This document shows positions 52,686 to 60,870 of a stretch of DNA of 64,000 nt, in pieces (position 1 is the first letter of the stretch; each line of letters begins with the position of its first letter). The notes under the pieces were generated by a model, which had not been told where the DNA came from, did not search any database, and worked only from the letters and a program-made list of their open reading frames with translations. Source of the stretch: an uncultured Fibrobacter sp. GTDB taxonomy: Bacteria > Fibrobacterota > Fibrobacteria > Fibrobacterales > Fibrobacteraceae. Location of the stretch: positions 73,173 through 137,172 of the forward strand of contig NZ_ONDD01000014.1 in NCBI RefSeq assembly GCF_900316465.1, given 5' to 3'. Made by a program: the position numbers and the translations under genes.

Positions 52686-53279
52686 TTACTTCTTAGCGGC
52701 GGCGGAATCGGCCACCGGTTCAGCAGCAGCGGCAGCCTTGGCAGCTTCCTTTGCGGCCTGGACTTCAGCAATCTTTACGATTTCATCCCATTCGCTCTTG
52801 TCGCCGGTATAAAGGAGCATGGCACCCTTGTATTCCGTCACGATCTTTGCAGCAGTAGCGGTGTCGCCCTTGTCCAAAGCGTCGTTTGCGTTTGCAAGCA
52901 AGTCCTTCTGGGCATTGCGCAAGTCTTCAATTTGACCCAAGCGGTTCTGACGGAGCACTTCGAGAGTGTCGCTCACGAATGCGAGATCCCACGTGGTCTC
53001 GTAGCAAGCTTCCACTTCGGCGAACTTGGATGCATCTTCGGTAGCGGCCACGTACAGGGCATCGCACTTGGCAAACGTTTCGGCGCAGGTGCGCTTGACG
53101 TGCTGGTAATACTGATAGCCTCCCACGATCAGGCCGATAATGACCAAGAGGAACACGCCGTCCTGCCAGCCCATAATCGGGCCCGACGGGAGTCTCGGCT
53201 TGCCGTTGACGGTATCGCCCGCTTCCAAGCGTTCTTCGGCTTCGTCAAAGGGGCTTTTTCCATTCAAGAAACTGAACAT
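52686..53279 (-). CDS. Single-pass membrane protein of unknown function
   Basis: A 197-residue protein with a polar N-terminus of about 37 residues, one membrane helix (GVFLLVIIGLIVGGYQYY, residues about 41-58) and a helical C-terminal part. That part has two possible Cys pairs (RTCAETFAKCDALY and VEACYETTW) and a long coiled-coil-like region ending in an Ala/Lys tail. I do not recognise a family. The second half resembles TPR-like or coiled-coil scaffolds. It lies 21 nt after sufE on the same strand, with AGGTAG before the ATG, so it is probably in the same operon as sufE and the flavoprotein. Confidence 0.55.
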   Translation of the reverse strand: MFSFLNGKSPFDEAEERLEAGDTVNGKPRLPSGPIMGWQDGVFLLVIIGLIVGGYQYYQHVKRTCAETFAKCDALYVAATEDASKFAEVEACYETTWDLAFVSDTLEVLRQNRLGQIEDLRNAQKDLLANANDALDKGDTATAAKIVTEYKGAMLLYTGDKSEWDEIVKIAEVQAAKEAAKAAAAAEPVADSAAAKK

Positions 53280-53300
53280 GTTCTACCTACTTTTTTATAC

Positions 53301-53747
53301 CTATTTTTTGGTGAGGGCCGCAAAGACCCGTGCATATAAATAAATCTGCTTGACCAGGCTTGCAAAGCCATTCGAGCGCGTCGGCGAAAGTCCCACATTC
53401 AGGCCAATATCCTGGAAGAACTTCGGGTCCACGGCGAGAATATCTGCTGGAGCCATGTCGTTATAAATCTTGAGCGCCAAGGCACCGAGTCCGCGGCTAA
53501 TCAGCGGGTTCGTGGTACCGCCTTCCACATCCATTTCAAAGTGGATTTTTGCGCCGTCAAAACTCGGAACCAGATACATGGTCGATGCACAACCCTGGAT
53601 AATGAATTTTTCTGCCTTCAAGGCAGCGTTCATTCCCTTGTGGGCGCGAGCCAAATCCAAGAGGAATTTCCACTTGTCATCGGGGTCGCTAAAGCTTGCA
53701 AACTTTTCGCGAACTTCGCTTAAACGCGCATCCATTAATTCGCTCAT
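53301..53747 (-). CDS. sufE: SufE family Fe-S assembly protein
   Basis: A 148-residue sulfur acceptor that takes persulfide from a SufS-type cysteine desulfurase. Visible are the active Cys in IIQGCASTMYLVP near residue 52, the strand HFEMDVEG, the helix TTNPLISRGLGALALKIYN and the C-terminal ILAVDPKFFQDIGLNVGLSPTRSNGFASLVKQI. The Thr after the Cys region and other details vary from E. coli SufE, but the pattern is clear. No sufS or sufBCD is here. It follows the flavoprotein gene by 4 nt. Confidence 0.88.
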   Translation of the reverse strand: MSELMDARLSEVREKFASFSDPDDKWKFLLDLARAHKGMNAALKAEKFIIQGCASTMYLVPSFDGAKIHFEMDVEGGTTNPLISRGLGALALKIYNDMAPADILAVDPKFFQDIGLNVGLSPTRSNGFASLVKQIYLYARVFAALTKK

Positions 53748-53751
53748 AAAC

Positions 53752-54945
53752 CTACCGCAAGAAGGAACGCATCTTCCAAATCACGGAAGGTGCAGCCCAC
53801 AAAACATTAAAGAAAATACGGAACAGAGTCTGCTTTTCGCGCGGAAGCTTCGACAGCTTGAAAGCCGCACGGTCAAACTGCTTATCGCTGATTTTATTGA
53901 AACCGACTTTGGCGCGAGCCACCTGCAGGTGCTTTTTGCCGAGGGCAGCCATCCAGCGGTCAAAAGCCTTGGATTCAACGGCACTACGGTTTTCGTTCGG
54001 TTCGCCGAGCCATTCCTTGACCGATTCCGCGACAATCTTGCCGCACAAAAGCGATTCCACAATGCCCGAACGGCTAATGGGGTTCACGCAGCTAGCCGCA
54101 TCGCCCGCTTTAAAGAGGCCGCACTTGGCCAAGGGCTTTGTAGACTGGCCGCAAGCAATCATGCCGCCATATACGGCCTTCACCTTTGCATTCGGGTAGT
54201 CACGGGCGATAAAGTCCAAAAGTTTCTTACGCAAGGATTCCTTGTGTTCGACATCCTTGCCGAGCACGAAACCGATATTTACCTCGACGCCGTCGCGCGG
54301 GAAAATCCAGCCGTAGCCCGCTTCGAATTCAGAACCAAAGAAGAGTTCAATGTGTTCCTTGCTATGTTCAATGCCTTCGGCCACCGCAAAAATAGCGGGT
54401 TCCAAATCGGTATCGCCCGATTCGATGCCTTCGAGACACTTGATTCCACGAGTCAGCTTGCAGCTCGGCCCCGATGCGTCGACAACGGCCTCGGCAGACA
54501 AGGTTACGATTTCGCCACCGACCGACACTGTAATATTCCAGCCCTCTTCGGTCTTTTCAAGTTTCTTGATAACCGCATCGTAATGGCATTCCACGCCTGC
54601 AGATACGCAGCCATCCGAAAGAGAATGGTGGAAACGGGCGCGGTCCAGAATCAAGCCGCAGTCCTTGCTATAAAATTCAGCACGGTAGCGCTTGGGCGAG
54701 GTAAAATAAATTCCGGAAAGAGTTCCACGGACAAAGGTATCGTCTACCGGCCAAAGGGAATTCAAGCGATCCTTAGATACAGCTTCGGCACAGAAAATGG
54801 GTTCTTTCCAGGGCTCTTTTTTGTCCAAAAGCAAAATCCGTCTAGTACCGGAGGTCAAGCGACCAAGGGTACAGGCAGCCATGAGACCGGCAGGACCGGC
54901 CCCGCAAACCACCACATCATATCGATTTGAGGTAAAATTTGCCAT
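53752..54945 (-). CDS. Geranylgeranyl-reductase-family FAD-dependent oxidoreductase
   Basis: A protein of 397 residues with an N-terminal FAD-binding Rossmann loop (YDVVVCGAGPAGLMAACTLGR), the substrate-domain signature ARFHHSLSDGC near residue 110, the AEAVVDASGPSCKLTRGI segment near 160 and the second FAD motif AGDAASCVNPISRSGIVESLLCGK near 290. Relatives reduce double bonds of isoprenoid chains or hydroxylate aromatic rings, so the substrate here may be a quinone or lipid side chain, unproven. A TTG start 12 nt upstream is possible; the ATG at 54945 is preferred. First gene of an operon with sufE and the membrane protein. Confidence 0.82.
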   Translation of the reverse strand: MANFTSNRYDVVVCGAGPAGLMAACTLGRLTSGTRRILLLDKKEPWKEPIFCAEAVSKDRLNSLWPVDDTFVRGTLSGIYFTSPKRYRAEFYSKDCGLILDRARFHHSLSDGCVSAGVECHYDAVIKKLEKTEEGWNITVSVGGEIVTLSAEAVVDASGPSCKLTRGIKCLEGIESGDTDLEPAIFAVAEGIEHSKEHIELFFGSEFEAGYGWIFPRDGVEVNIGFVLGKDVEHKESLRKKLLDFIARDYPNAKVKAVYGGMIACGQSTKPLAKCGLFKAGDAASCVNPISRSGIVESLLCGKIVAESVKEWLGEPNENRSAVESKAFDRWMAALGKKHLQVARAKVGFNKISDKQFDRAAFKLSKLPREKQTLFRIFFNVLWAAPSVIWKMRSFLR

Positions 54946-55064
54946 TTCGGGGAACAAATTAGCATTTATTTATAAAGTTTTTTTCTTTTTTATTGTTAAT
55001 TGGCAATTTTTTTAGTTATTTTAGAGCTATCCGTTATTTGGTTTATCCTTAAAAGGGAATGTAT

Positions 55065-56459
55065 ATGAATATGAAGAGTGTATCGAAGTTCGGCCTGTGC
55101 CTGTTGAGCGCACTTGCCCTCAACGTTTATGCCCAAGACAACTGGGCCGGTAAAGACCTGAACGTATCTTTCAGTAACAAGCGTATTGACGGTTTCAACT
55201 TCAAAAATGCGAAAGCCGTCGCCCACACCACCGACTTCCGCCGTGCCACCGGTGAAGGTCCGAACTTCCAGGGCGCCAAGCTCAACGAAGTGTCTTTCCA
55301 GAACGCAGTGATTAACGGCGCAAACTTCGAAGGCGCCGACCTCACCAAGGCTACCATTAGTGGTGCCGACATCCGTAGCTCTTCGTTCGATGGCGCAAAC
55401 ATGGAAGAAGCCAACCTCTACCGTGCAACGCTTCTCGACAGTAACTTCCCGAAAGTGAATTTCAAGAATGCTCGCCTCGACGCCATGAAGGTGTCCGACA
55501 ATGCTGACTTCAGCAAGTCCGACCTCACCCAGGCGTCCGTCATGGATGTGGACCTTACCGCAGCAGACTTCAGCAAGGCCAACCTGACCCGTGCAAACTT
55601 CTCCCGTTCCTTGATGGCTAACAGCGACCTCCGCAAGGCCACCATCGTGAAGACTGACTTTACCGCCTGTAACCTGATCGCCGCCAACTTCAAGGGCGTC
55701 GACCTCGTTGACGTGAACTTCGCAAAGGCTGGTCTTTCTCAGGCCAACTTCAGCGGTGCAGAATTCAAGAACGTGAACCTGCAGGACGCTGACCTTTCCT
55801 TGACGACCTTCAATGACGTCGACCTTTCCAAGACTCAGCTCCAGAAGGCCAAGTTCGCCCAGTCCACCGTGAAGAACATGAAGTTCGACGGCCAGGACCT
55901 GACCGGCGTGATCTTCGACAAGGGCTCCGTCTCCAAGAGCTCGTTCGCAAAGACCAAGCTTTCCAAGGCATCCTTCTACGATACCGAAGTGAGCAAGAAC
56001 GCTTTCCAGAACGCAGAACTTCTGAAGGCCGTGTTCGACGGTGCCTACGTTCGTAAGAACATCTTCGACAAGGCTGACCTCACCAAGGCCAACTTCGCCA
56101 ACTCCACCATCGAACGTTCCGACTTCATTCTCGCCCAGCTCAACGGCGTAAGCTTTGCCGGTGCCAAGCTCATCAAGGTGAACTTCACCAACGCCAACAT
56201 GCAGGGCATCAAGATTGACGCCGACACCAAGATGGAAGACGTGGACTTCTCTGGCGCTAACCTCGAAGGTGCCAAGATCGAAAAGTTCACCGCCAAGAAG
56301 GTGATCTACGACAACAAGACCCAGTTCCCGTCCGGCTTTGACCCGCGTCAGTACGGCTTCACCAAGCGTGGTGAAAAGGCTGCCGACATCAAGGTCGAAG
56401 GCAGTGGTTCTTCTCCCAAAAAGAAGAGAAGGAAAAAAGCCGCTGACGACGAAGACTAG
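55065..56459 (+). CDS. Exported pentapeptide-repeat protein
   Basis: A protein of 464 residues with a signal peptide (MNMKSVSKFGLCLLSALALNVYAQD). Residues about 45-430 are made almost wholly of pentapeptide repeats of the A(D/N)LxX/F type, for example GANFEGADLTKATISGADI and KANFANSTIERSDF. They form a right-handed beta-helix of some 70-75 repeats. The C-terminal tail is basic then acidic (KKKRRKKAADDED). Most pentapeptide proteins are cytoplasmic, so an exported one of this length may be a surface fibre or binding scaffold; the function is unknown. GGGA 6 nt before the ATG at 55065 sets the start; an ATG at 55059 is too close to it. Confidence 0.82.
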   Translation: MNMKSVSKFGLCLLSALALNVYAQDNWAGKDLNVSFSNKRIDGFNFKNAKAVAHTTDFRRATGEGPNFQGAKLNEVSFQNAVINGANFEGADLTKATISGADIRSSSFDGANMEEANLYRATLLDSNFPKVNFKNARLDAMKVSDNADFSKSDLTQASVMDVDLTAADFSKANLTRANFSRSLMANSDLRKATIVKTDFTACNLIAANFKGVDLVDVNFAKAGLSQANFSGAEFKNVNLQDADLSLTTFNDVDLSKTQLQKAKFAQSTVKNMKFDGQDLTGVIFDKGSVSKSSFAKTKLSKASFYDTEVSKNAFQNAELLKAVFDGAYVRKNIFDKADLTKANFANSTIERSDFILAQLNGVSFAGAKLIKVNFTNANMQGIKIDADTKMEDVDFSGANLEGAKIEKFTAKKVIYDNKTQFPSGFDPRQYGFTKRGEKAADIKVEGSGSSPKKKRRKKAADDED

Positions 56460-56482
56460 TCAAGAACCTTAACGGATTTAAG

Positions 56483-56512
56483 AAGCCTCGGTGATGAACC
56501 GGGGCTTTTTTA
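56483..56512 (+). terminator. Terminator after the pentapeptide gene
   Basis: A 10-bp stem aagcctcggt/accggggctt with one G-T pair, loop gatga, then a T run. Confidence 0.8.
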
Positions 56513-56621
56513 TTTACAGACCGCTCGGCTCTATAGCTTTCATAAAAATGTGATATCGCCTCGCTCTCGCAACCACGCCTCGTTAATACGAGGCGCTTGT
56601 TGCTCACGGAGACCGTCCGCA

Positions 56622-58016
56622 TTACTTGCGGTCCATTAGCCAGTTTACGGCGTCGGAGAGGGTGTGGACTTGGACAACCTTCATGCCGGAGGTGTTCTCG
56701 GGCAGGCGACCGCCCGCAGGCACCACAGCCTCGGTGATTCCCAGACGGCGGGCTTCCTTGAGCCGCTGTTCCAGCAGGCTCACGGAGCGGACCTCGCCGG
56801 ACAATCCCAATTCACCGATGACAATGCACTGGCGGCCGAGCGGAATCGCGAGGTGGTTGCTGGCAATAGCAAGCGCCAAGGCGAGGTCCGATGAAGTGTC
56901 GGAGACCTTCAGCCCGCCGGCAATCGAAACGAACACGTCTGAGGCCCCGACCACAACCCCGCCGAACTTTTCGAGCAAGGCGAGAATAATAGTCAGGCGC
57001 TTGGGGTCGATTCCGGCCGCCACACGCTGAGGGACAGCAAATGTCGTCGAACTCACGAGCGCCTGCGTTTCAAAAAGCATGGCGCGCGTGCCTTCCAGCG
57101 TACAGCAGACCACACTCCCGGGCGTCGGCGGGACATTTTCTTGCAAGAACACGCGGCTCGGGTTTTCCACCGGAGAAAGACCATGCCCCGTCATCTCGAA
57201 TACGCCGATTTCATCAGTGGCGCCAAAGCGATTCTTGATGGTTCGGAGAATACGGTATTGGTGATTGCGGTCGCCTTCAAAGTACACAACCGTGTCAACC
57301 ATGTGTTCCAAAATGCGGGGGCCTGCAATCTGGCCATCCTTGGTCACATGCCCGATCAGAATCGTGATGCAGCCTGTATTCTTGGCAAACACCATCAGAT
57401 CGAGCGTGCATTCGCGGAGCTGCGTGGCGCAGCCCGGAGTGCCCGACAAATCGCTCTTGTAGACCGTTTGGATTGAGTCAATCACGAGCACTTGCGGTTT
57501 GAGTTCCTGCGCTTGCTGCAAGATTTTTTCGAGGCTAGTTTCGCAAAGTAAAAGCATGTCGGAGCCCGCCACGTTCAAGCGCTCGCTGCGGAGCTTGACT
57601 TGAACCGCACTCTCTTCGCCGCTCACGTAAAGCGTCTTGACGCCGGCGGCTGTCATGGTGGCGAGTGTCGATAACACAAGTGTGGACTTACCGATGCCCG
57701 GATCGCCACCAATGAGCACTAGGGAACCTGGTGCAAGCCCGCCCCCCAGCACGCGGTCAAATTCGGCATTGGCGGAGCTCAGCCGCCGCGTGTCCTCGGT
57801 CGCGACATCCTTGAGCGGCACCACCTTGTGCACCGGGCCACCCAAGCCGCGCGAGGCTCGACCGCTCTCGAGAATGTTTTCGACCACATGTTCCTTGAGG
57901 CTGCTCCATGCGCCGCAGAACGGGCACTTGCCCGCCCACTTAGGCGTGGTGTTGCCGCATTCGGTGCAAAGGAACTCAATTTCTTTTTTCGCTTTCGATT
58001 TGTTTAGTGCTACCAT
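56622..58016 (-). CDS. radA: DNA repair protein RadA
   Basis: A 464-residue RecA-like branch-migration protein. The N-terminal zinc finger is C-x2-C-x(n)-C-x2-C (CTECGNTTPKWAGKCPFCGAW), then Walker A IGGDPGIGKSTLVLS near residue 100, the RadA-specific KNRFG motif near 260 and a C-terminal Lon-protease-like domain (GGLKVSDTSSDLALALAIAS, GELGLSGEVRSV). Longer frames reach 58073, but TATATT stands exactly 7 nt before the ATG at 58016 and the family begins there. A palindrome TGACA-TAAAT-TGTCA (58042-58056) lies just upstream and could be an operator. Confidence 0.94.
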   Translation of the reverse strand: MVALNKSKAKKEIEFLCTECGNTTPKWAGKCPFCGAWSSLKEHVVENILESGRASRGLGGPVHKVVPLKDVATEDTRRLSSANAEFDRVLGGGLAPGSLVLIGGDPGIGKSTLVLSTLATMTAAGVKTLYVSGEESAVQVKLRSERLNVAGSDMLLLCETSLEKILQQAQELKPQVLVIDSIQTVYKSDLSGTPGCATQLRECTLDLMVFAKNTGCITILIGHVTKDGQIAGPRILEHMVDTVVYFEGDRNHQYRILRTIKNRFGATDEIGVFEMTGHGLSPVENPSRVFLQENVPPTPGSVVCCTLEGTRAMLFETQALVSSTTFAVPQRVAAGIDPKRLTIILALLEKFGGVVVGASDVFVSIAGGLKVSDTSSDLALALAIASNHLAIPLGRQCIVIGELGLSGEVRSVSLLEQRLKEARRLGITEAVVPAGGRLPENTSGMKVVQVHTLSDAVNWLMDRK

Positions 58017-58023
58017 GTGCACT

Positions 58024-58029
58024 AATATA
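58024..58029 (-). promoter_or_regulatory. -10 element (TATATT) 7 nt before the radA start
   Basis: On the - strand TATATT is followed by AGTGCAC and the ATG at 58016, giving a likely leaderless transcript. The palindrome TGACATAAATTGTCA lies at 58042-58056, where a -35 or operator would be. Confidence 0.5.
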
Positions 58030-58091
58030 ACAAAATGCGCCTGACATAAATTGTCAAACGCCAATAAATGCACAAAAAAGCACTAAAGTAA

Positions 58092-58145
58092 TTACGGTAT
58101 TTTCGTCAAAGGAAAGTCAAACTGGATACCATCTTTGTTTCTGCA
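58092..58145 (-). pseudogene. Remnant of the 3' end of a UvrD/PcrA-type helicase gene
   Basis: On the - strand the last codons before a TAA at 58092 read GIQFDFPLTKIP. The intact UvrD-like helicase at 61491 ends SIQFDFPLTRA. Eight residues in a row are identical (IQFDFPLT) but with different codons (for example CAG against CAA, TTT against TTC), so this is an old homologous peptide rather than a recent DNA copy. No helicase homology continues to the right, where a DsbD fragment begins on the other strand. I read it as the surviving tail of a deleted second helicase. Confidence 0.5.
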
Positions 58146-58577
58146 ATGTGGTTCCTTGTTCTTGCACCGCGATATGAAACCGCCGTTACGGAGCAATTCA
58201 ACGCCCGTATGCAGGCGCAAATGACAGAAGATGGCTGGTACAACTACAACCCTGCCCTCATCAAAAGTTTCGCAAAGATGAAACGCACCGTATTTATTGA
58301 CGTGACCGCCGACTGGTGTCTCACCTGCAAGGCGAACGAAGCCGCCATACTCGACGATGACGACTTTCGCCACGCCATGGATAGCCTCGGTGTCGCTCTT
58401 GTAAAAGCGGATTGGACCCGCGAGACGCCCGAAGTCAACGCTCTCCTTAGGAGCTTACATAAGTCGGGCGTCCCCGCCTACGCCATCTACCCCGAGGGCG
58501 ATGCCTCTAGGCAGATTGTGTTGCCGGAACTTTTGACGACGGACGCAATTGTCGAAAAGATAACGGGTGAGTTTTAA
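58146..58577 (+). CDS. Truncated DsbD: C-terminal thioredoxin-like domain only
   Basis: A 143-residue frame that matches only the C-terminal domain of the thiol:disulfide interchange protein DsbD. After an N-terminal bit (MWFLVLAP) that may be the end of the last membrane helix come WYNYNPALIKSF, then VFIDVTADWCLTCKANEAAIL with the redox pair C-x2-C (WCLTC), a strand-helix core and GVPAYAIYP (cis-Pro loop). Full DsbD has about 450-600 residues with eight membrane helices, which are missing here. Without a signal peptide the product, if made, may be non-functional. The ATG has no good Shine-Dalgarno sequence. It abuts the helicase remnant, pointing to a deletion. Its stop overlaps the start region of the next gene. 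Confidence 0.65.
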   Translation: MWFLVLAPRYETAVTEQFNARMQAQMTEDGWYNYNPALIKSFAKMKRTVFIDVTADWCLTCKANEAAILDDDDFRHAMDSLGVALVKADWTRETPEVNALLRSLHKSGVPAYAIYPEGDASRQIVLPELLTTDAIVEKITGEF

Positions 58578-58581
58578 AGGC

Positions 58582-59385
58582 ATGATTATTGACAAGAATA
58601 AAATGTCGCAGCGCGCCGCCGGTCTGGATTTGTTCCGGGTAGTCGCGGCGTTGATGGTGCTCCTTTTTCATTGCCATATTCATCATGAATGCAATTTTGG
58701 ACCGTTGACGGGCTTTGTCTCAATGGGGGCCGTATTCATGACGGCGTTCTTTATGCTGTCGGGGTACGTGCTGTATATGACCTACCGCGAAAAATCCCTG
58801 GTTCAGATTTTACCCCTTAAGAATTTTTACCTAAAAAGGCTGATTGGCATATTGCCCCTGTATTATCTGGTTTCGGTGATTTATGTCGTGAGCTTGGGGA
58901 CCGAAAGCTTGCTCCAGAATATCGTGCTTTTGCCGATAGAACTTCTTGGACTGCAGAGCGTATTTTCGTCTTTGTTCAACATTAGCCATAATAGCGGCAC
59001 CTGGTTTATCTCGTGCCTGCTGATTGCGTATTTGTTTTTCCCGCTGATGCAGGAAGTCGCTAAGCAACTGGCAACTCGCGCCAAGATTTTGCTGTTTGTC
59101 GCTTGTGCCCTTGTGTTGTTCTGGTCGCCGCTTGTGGTGCATTCGTTTGCGACGGATTCCATTTATGCAAATCCGTTTTTCAGGGGGCTTGAATTCTTTA
59201 TCGGAGTTCTGCTCTGTTCACTTTCCGTAAGGCTTGAATTTTTAAAGACCTGGAAATTTTTTGTAATAGAGGTCCTTGTCTTAGTTGCGGTAATTTCGGC
59301 GGCGGCCCGCTTGAACCTCTTTGTCGGAAACTACATGCTTTATGACGTCGTGGCGGTTCCACTGTTTGCGTGCATGAATGTGTAG
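58582..59385 (+). CDS. Acyltransferase-3 family membrane protein, C-terminally short
   Basis: A protein of 267 residues of the acyltransferase 3 (OafA/OatA-like) family, which acylates sugars of surface polymers. The start is typical: RAAGLDLFRVVAALMVLLFHCHIHH with the catalytic His, then FFMLSGYVLYMTYREKSL and an SGTWFISCLLIAYLFFP segment, with about seven membrane helices. The family normally has ten helices and 330-380 residues; here the frame stops inside the eighth segment (VAVPLFACMNV), and no continuation is visible in the other frames. It is probably a broken gene. It follows the DsbD fragment by 4 nt. A GTG at 58567 would add five residues. Confidence 0.7.
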   Translation: MIIDKNKMSQRAAGLDLFRVVAALMVLLFHCHIHHECNFGPLTGFVSMGAVFMTAFFMLSGYVLYMTYREKSLVQILPLKNFYLKRLIGILPLYYLVSVIYVVSLGTESLLQNIVLLPIELLGLQSVFSSLFNISHNSGTWFISCLLIAYLFFPLMQEVAKQLATRAKILLFVACALVLFWSPLVVHSFATDSIYANPFFRGLEFFIGVLLCSLSVRLEFLKTWKFFVIEVLVLVAVISAAARLNLFVGNYMLYDVVAVPLFACMNV

Positions 59386-59449
59386 AAAAACCGTGTGCCA
59401 GGGCGCTTAAATCGCGATTCTGCAGATAAAGTGTTGTTTTTTGCTTAAA

Positions 59450-60220
59450 ATGAGGTATATTTATTGCTGTATGCGGTTGCTTGCGGTATATATTCCTTTT
59501 TTGATAGTCCTGCTAGTAGTGTCGGGGTGCGGCTTTTCTTTAGGAGGAGCGGATCCTCCTCCTCCTACCGTGTATCACTATAAAGAAATTCTACACCATA
59601 CATCTATAGAATGGCATGTCCACATAACGGTCGATGATGACTCGCTGCAGTCTAAATCCATTAACTTTTTTCAGATGTATCCGGAATATTATAACCAGCT
59701 CGAAGGCTTGTATTTTGGCAATTTTTTTAATCTTTCGCGAGATGATTCTGTTCATGCCAGGGATGACTTTCAAAACATCTACCAGGGTGATGCCGAATAT
59801 TTGAACAAATACATGAATGAGTACGTGGAAGAAAAAAAGAGGTTTGAAACGCTTCCGGATTCTAACGGCCATATTGTCTTTTCGCTTTTCGATATCGACA
59901 GTGTAGAAAAGAAGTATGATATTGATGCATCTCCCTTCTTGAAGTTCCTAGAACATCCTTATGAGATGAGAGGCGATTCGGTAGATATTTTTGTTCCTGC
60001 CGGTATCAATAGTCTTTCTTATGGGATGTGTATGGGAACATACGGATACACGACTTGTGATTATACCTTTGAAGATGATTCCGACCATATCCTTTCTACG
60101 GATGTTGCTTCGGTATGGAGCGGGTGGGGCACGATTACCATTGGCAGTTCCCTAAAAAATCAAAGTTCCCTTAAAACAGATAATTTTTATATCGAATTAA
60201 AATACAACTTGAAATATTAA
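59450..60220 (+). CDS. Lipoprotein of unknown function, paralogue 1
   Basis: A lipoprotein of about 256 residues with lipobox VVSGC. A later ATG at 59471 (MRLLAVYIPF) would give a more usual signal-peptide length. The mature part begins with a Pro run (ADPPPPTVY) and is rich in Asp, Tyr and Phe. Its second half (LPDSNGHIVFSLFDIDSVEKKYDID, then MRGDSVDIFVPAGI) resembles the same region of the next gene, so the two are tandem paralogues. No known domain is recognised. Codon use is more A/T-ending than in the housekeeping genes. Product probably on the outer membrane. Confidence 0.6.
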   Translation: MRYIYCCMRLLAVYIPFLIVLLVVSGCGFSLGGADPPPPTVYHYKEILHHTSIEWHVHITVDDDSLQSKSINFFQMYPEYYNQLEGLYFGNFFNLSRDDSVHARDDFQNIYQGDAEYLNKYMNEYVEEKKRFETLPDSNGHIVFSLFDIDSVEKKYDIDASPFLKFLEHPYEMRGDSVDIFVPAGINSLSYGMCMGTYGYTTCDYTFEDDSDHILSTDVASVWSGWGTITIGSSLKNQSSLKTDNFYIELKYNLKY

Positions 60221-60231
60221 GATGGGGCTAG

Positions 60232-60837
60232 ATGGAACGTTTGAATAAATGGTGGGCTTTGCTTGTTTTGGCGGTACTTGTCGGCTGTTCATTGAAACAG
60301 GAAGACTATAGCGATTATTGCCCGATTGCTGTCAAGCTTATTCCGCTTGAAATGGAAATTAGCTATAAATGTGCGCCTAATAAAAAATGTAATCAATATC
60401 CGGCCCGTCTAGAAATAGGCCGTGTCAGCCGGTATCTTGATATTGATTGCTGGGGTGGAATTTATAAATACACATTTGTCTCTGGCGATATTCAGGAAGA
60501 GGCGACGAACGACTACAGGCATCCCTATTACGAGCTGCAGCCTGATTCAAGCAATACGATTCATTTTGCACTGATTGATGCATATGGAGATCAAAAAAAG
60601 TATGACATTAAATTGACGGACTATATTCCTAAATACAGTGTTACCGGTGATACTCTTGAAATCGATGCCACGGAAGGAATCAAGTATTATTACAAAAGCC
60701 ATTCGGAATGGGGCTTTGATCCGTCGCTTAAGTTAGAAATATCGGATGATATAATGCCGTTCTTTGAATTTTTCCACGCGGAACGAATGGCGAATGACGA
60801 TTCCTTGATGTTCTCGGGAACAGTCTATTGGCGGTAG
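60232..60837 (+). CDS. Lipoprotein of unknown function, paralogue 2
   Basis: A protein of 201 residues with a lipoprotein signal (WWALLVLAVLVGCS, Cys19). The region LQPDSSNTIHFALIDAYGDQKKYDIKL, then TGDTLEIDATEGI, aligns with the matching part of the preceding lipoprotein (PDS, FxLxD, KKYDI, GDxxxIxxxxGI in the same order). The N-terminal part differs and has several Cys (YCPIAV, YKCAPNKKCN). It starts 12 nt after its paralogue with GGGG as Shine-Dalgarno sequence, so the two form an operon. Function unknown. Confidence 0.6.
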   Translation: MERLNKWWALLVLAVLVGCSLKQEDYSDYCPIAVKLIPLEMEISYKCAPNKKCNQYPARLEIGRVSRYLDIDCWGGIYKYTFVSGDIQEEATNDYRHPYYELQPDSSNTIHFALIDAYGDQKKYDIKLTDYIPKYSVTGDTLEIDATEGIKYYYKSHSEWGFDPSLKLEISDDIMPFFEFFHAERMANDDSLMFSGTVYWR

Positions 60838-60870
60838 TAGATAAAAGGTTGAAATTTCTAAGGGGATGTC

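Noticed and set aside
58069..58082. LexA-type boxes before radA (TGCACAAAAAAGCA) and uvrD (TGCACAAAAA at 63850)
   Set aside because: Only half-sites fit the TGCNC-N4-GTGCA type I recall for Fibrobacter LexA; the second half is not kept, so SOS control is not supported.
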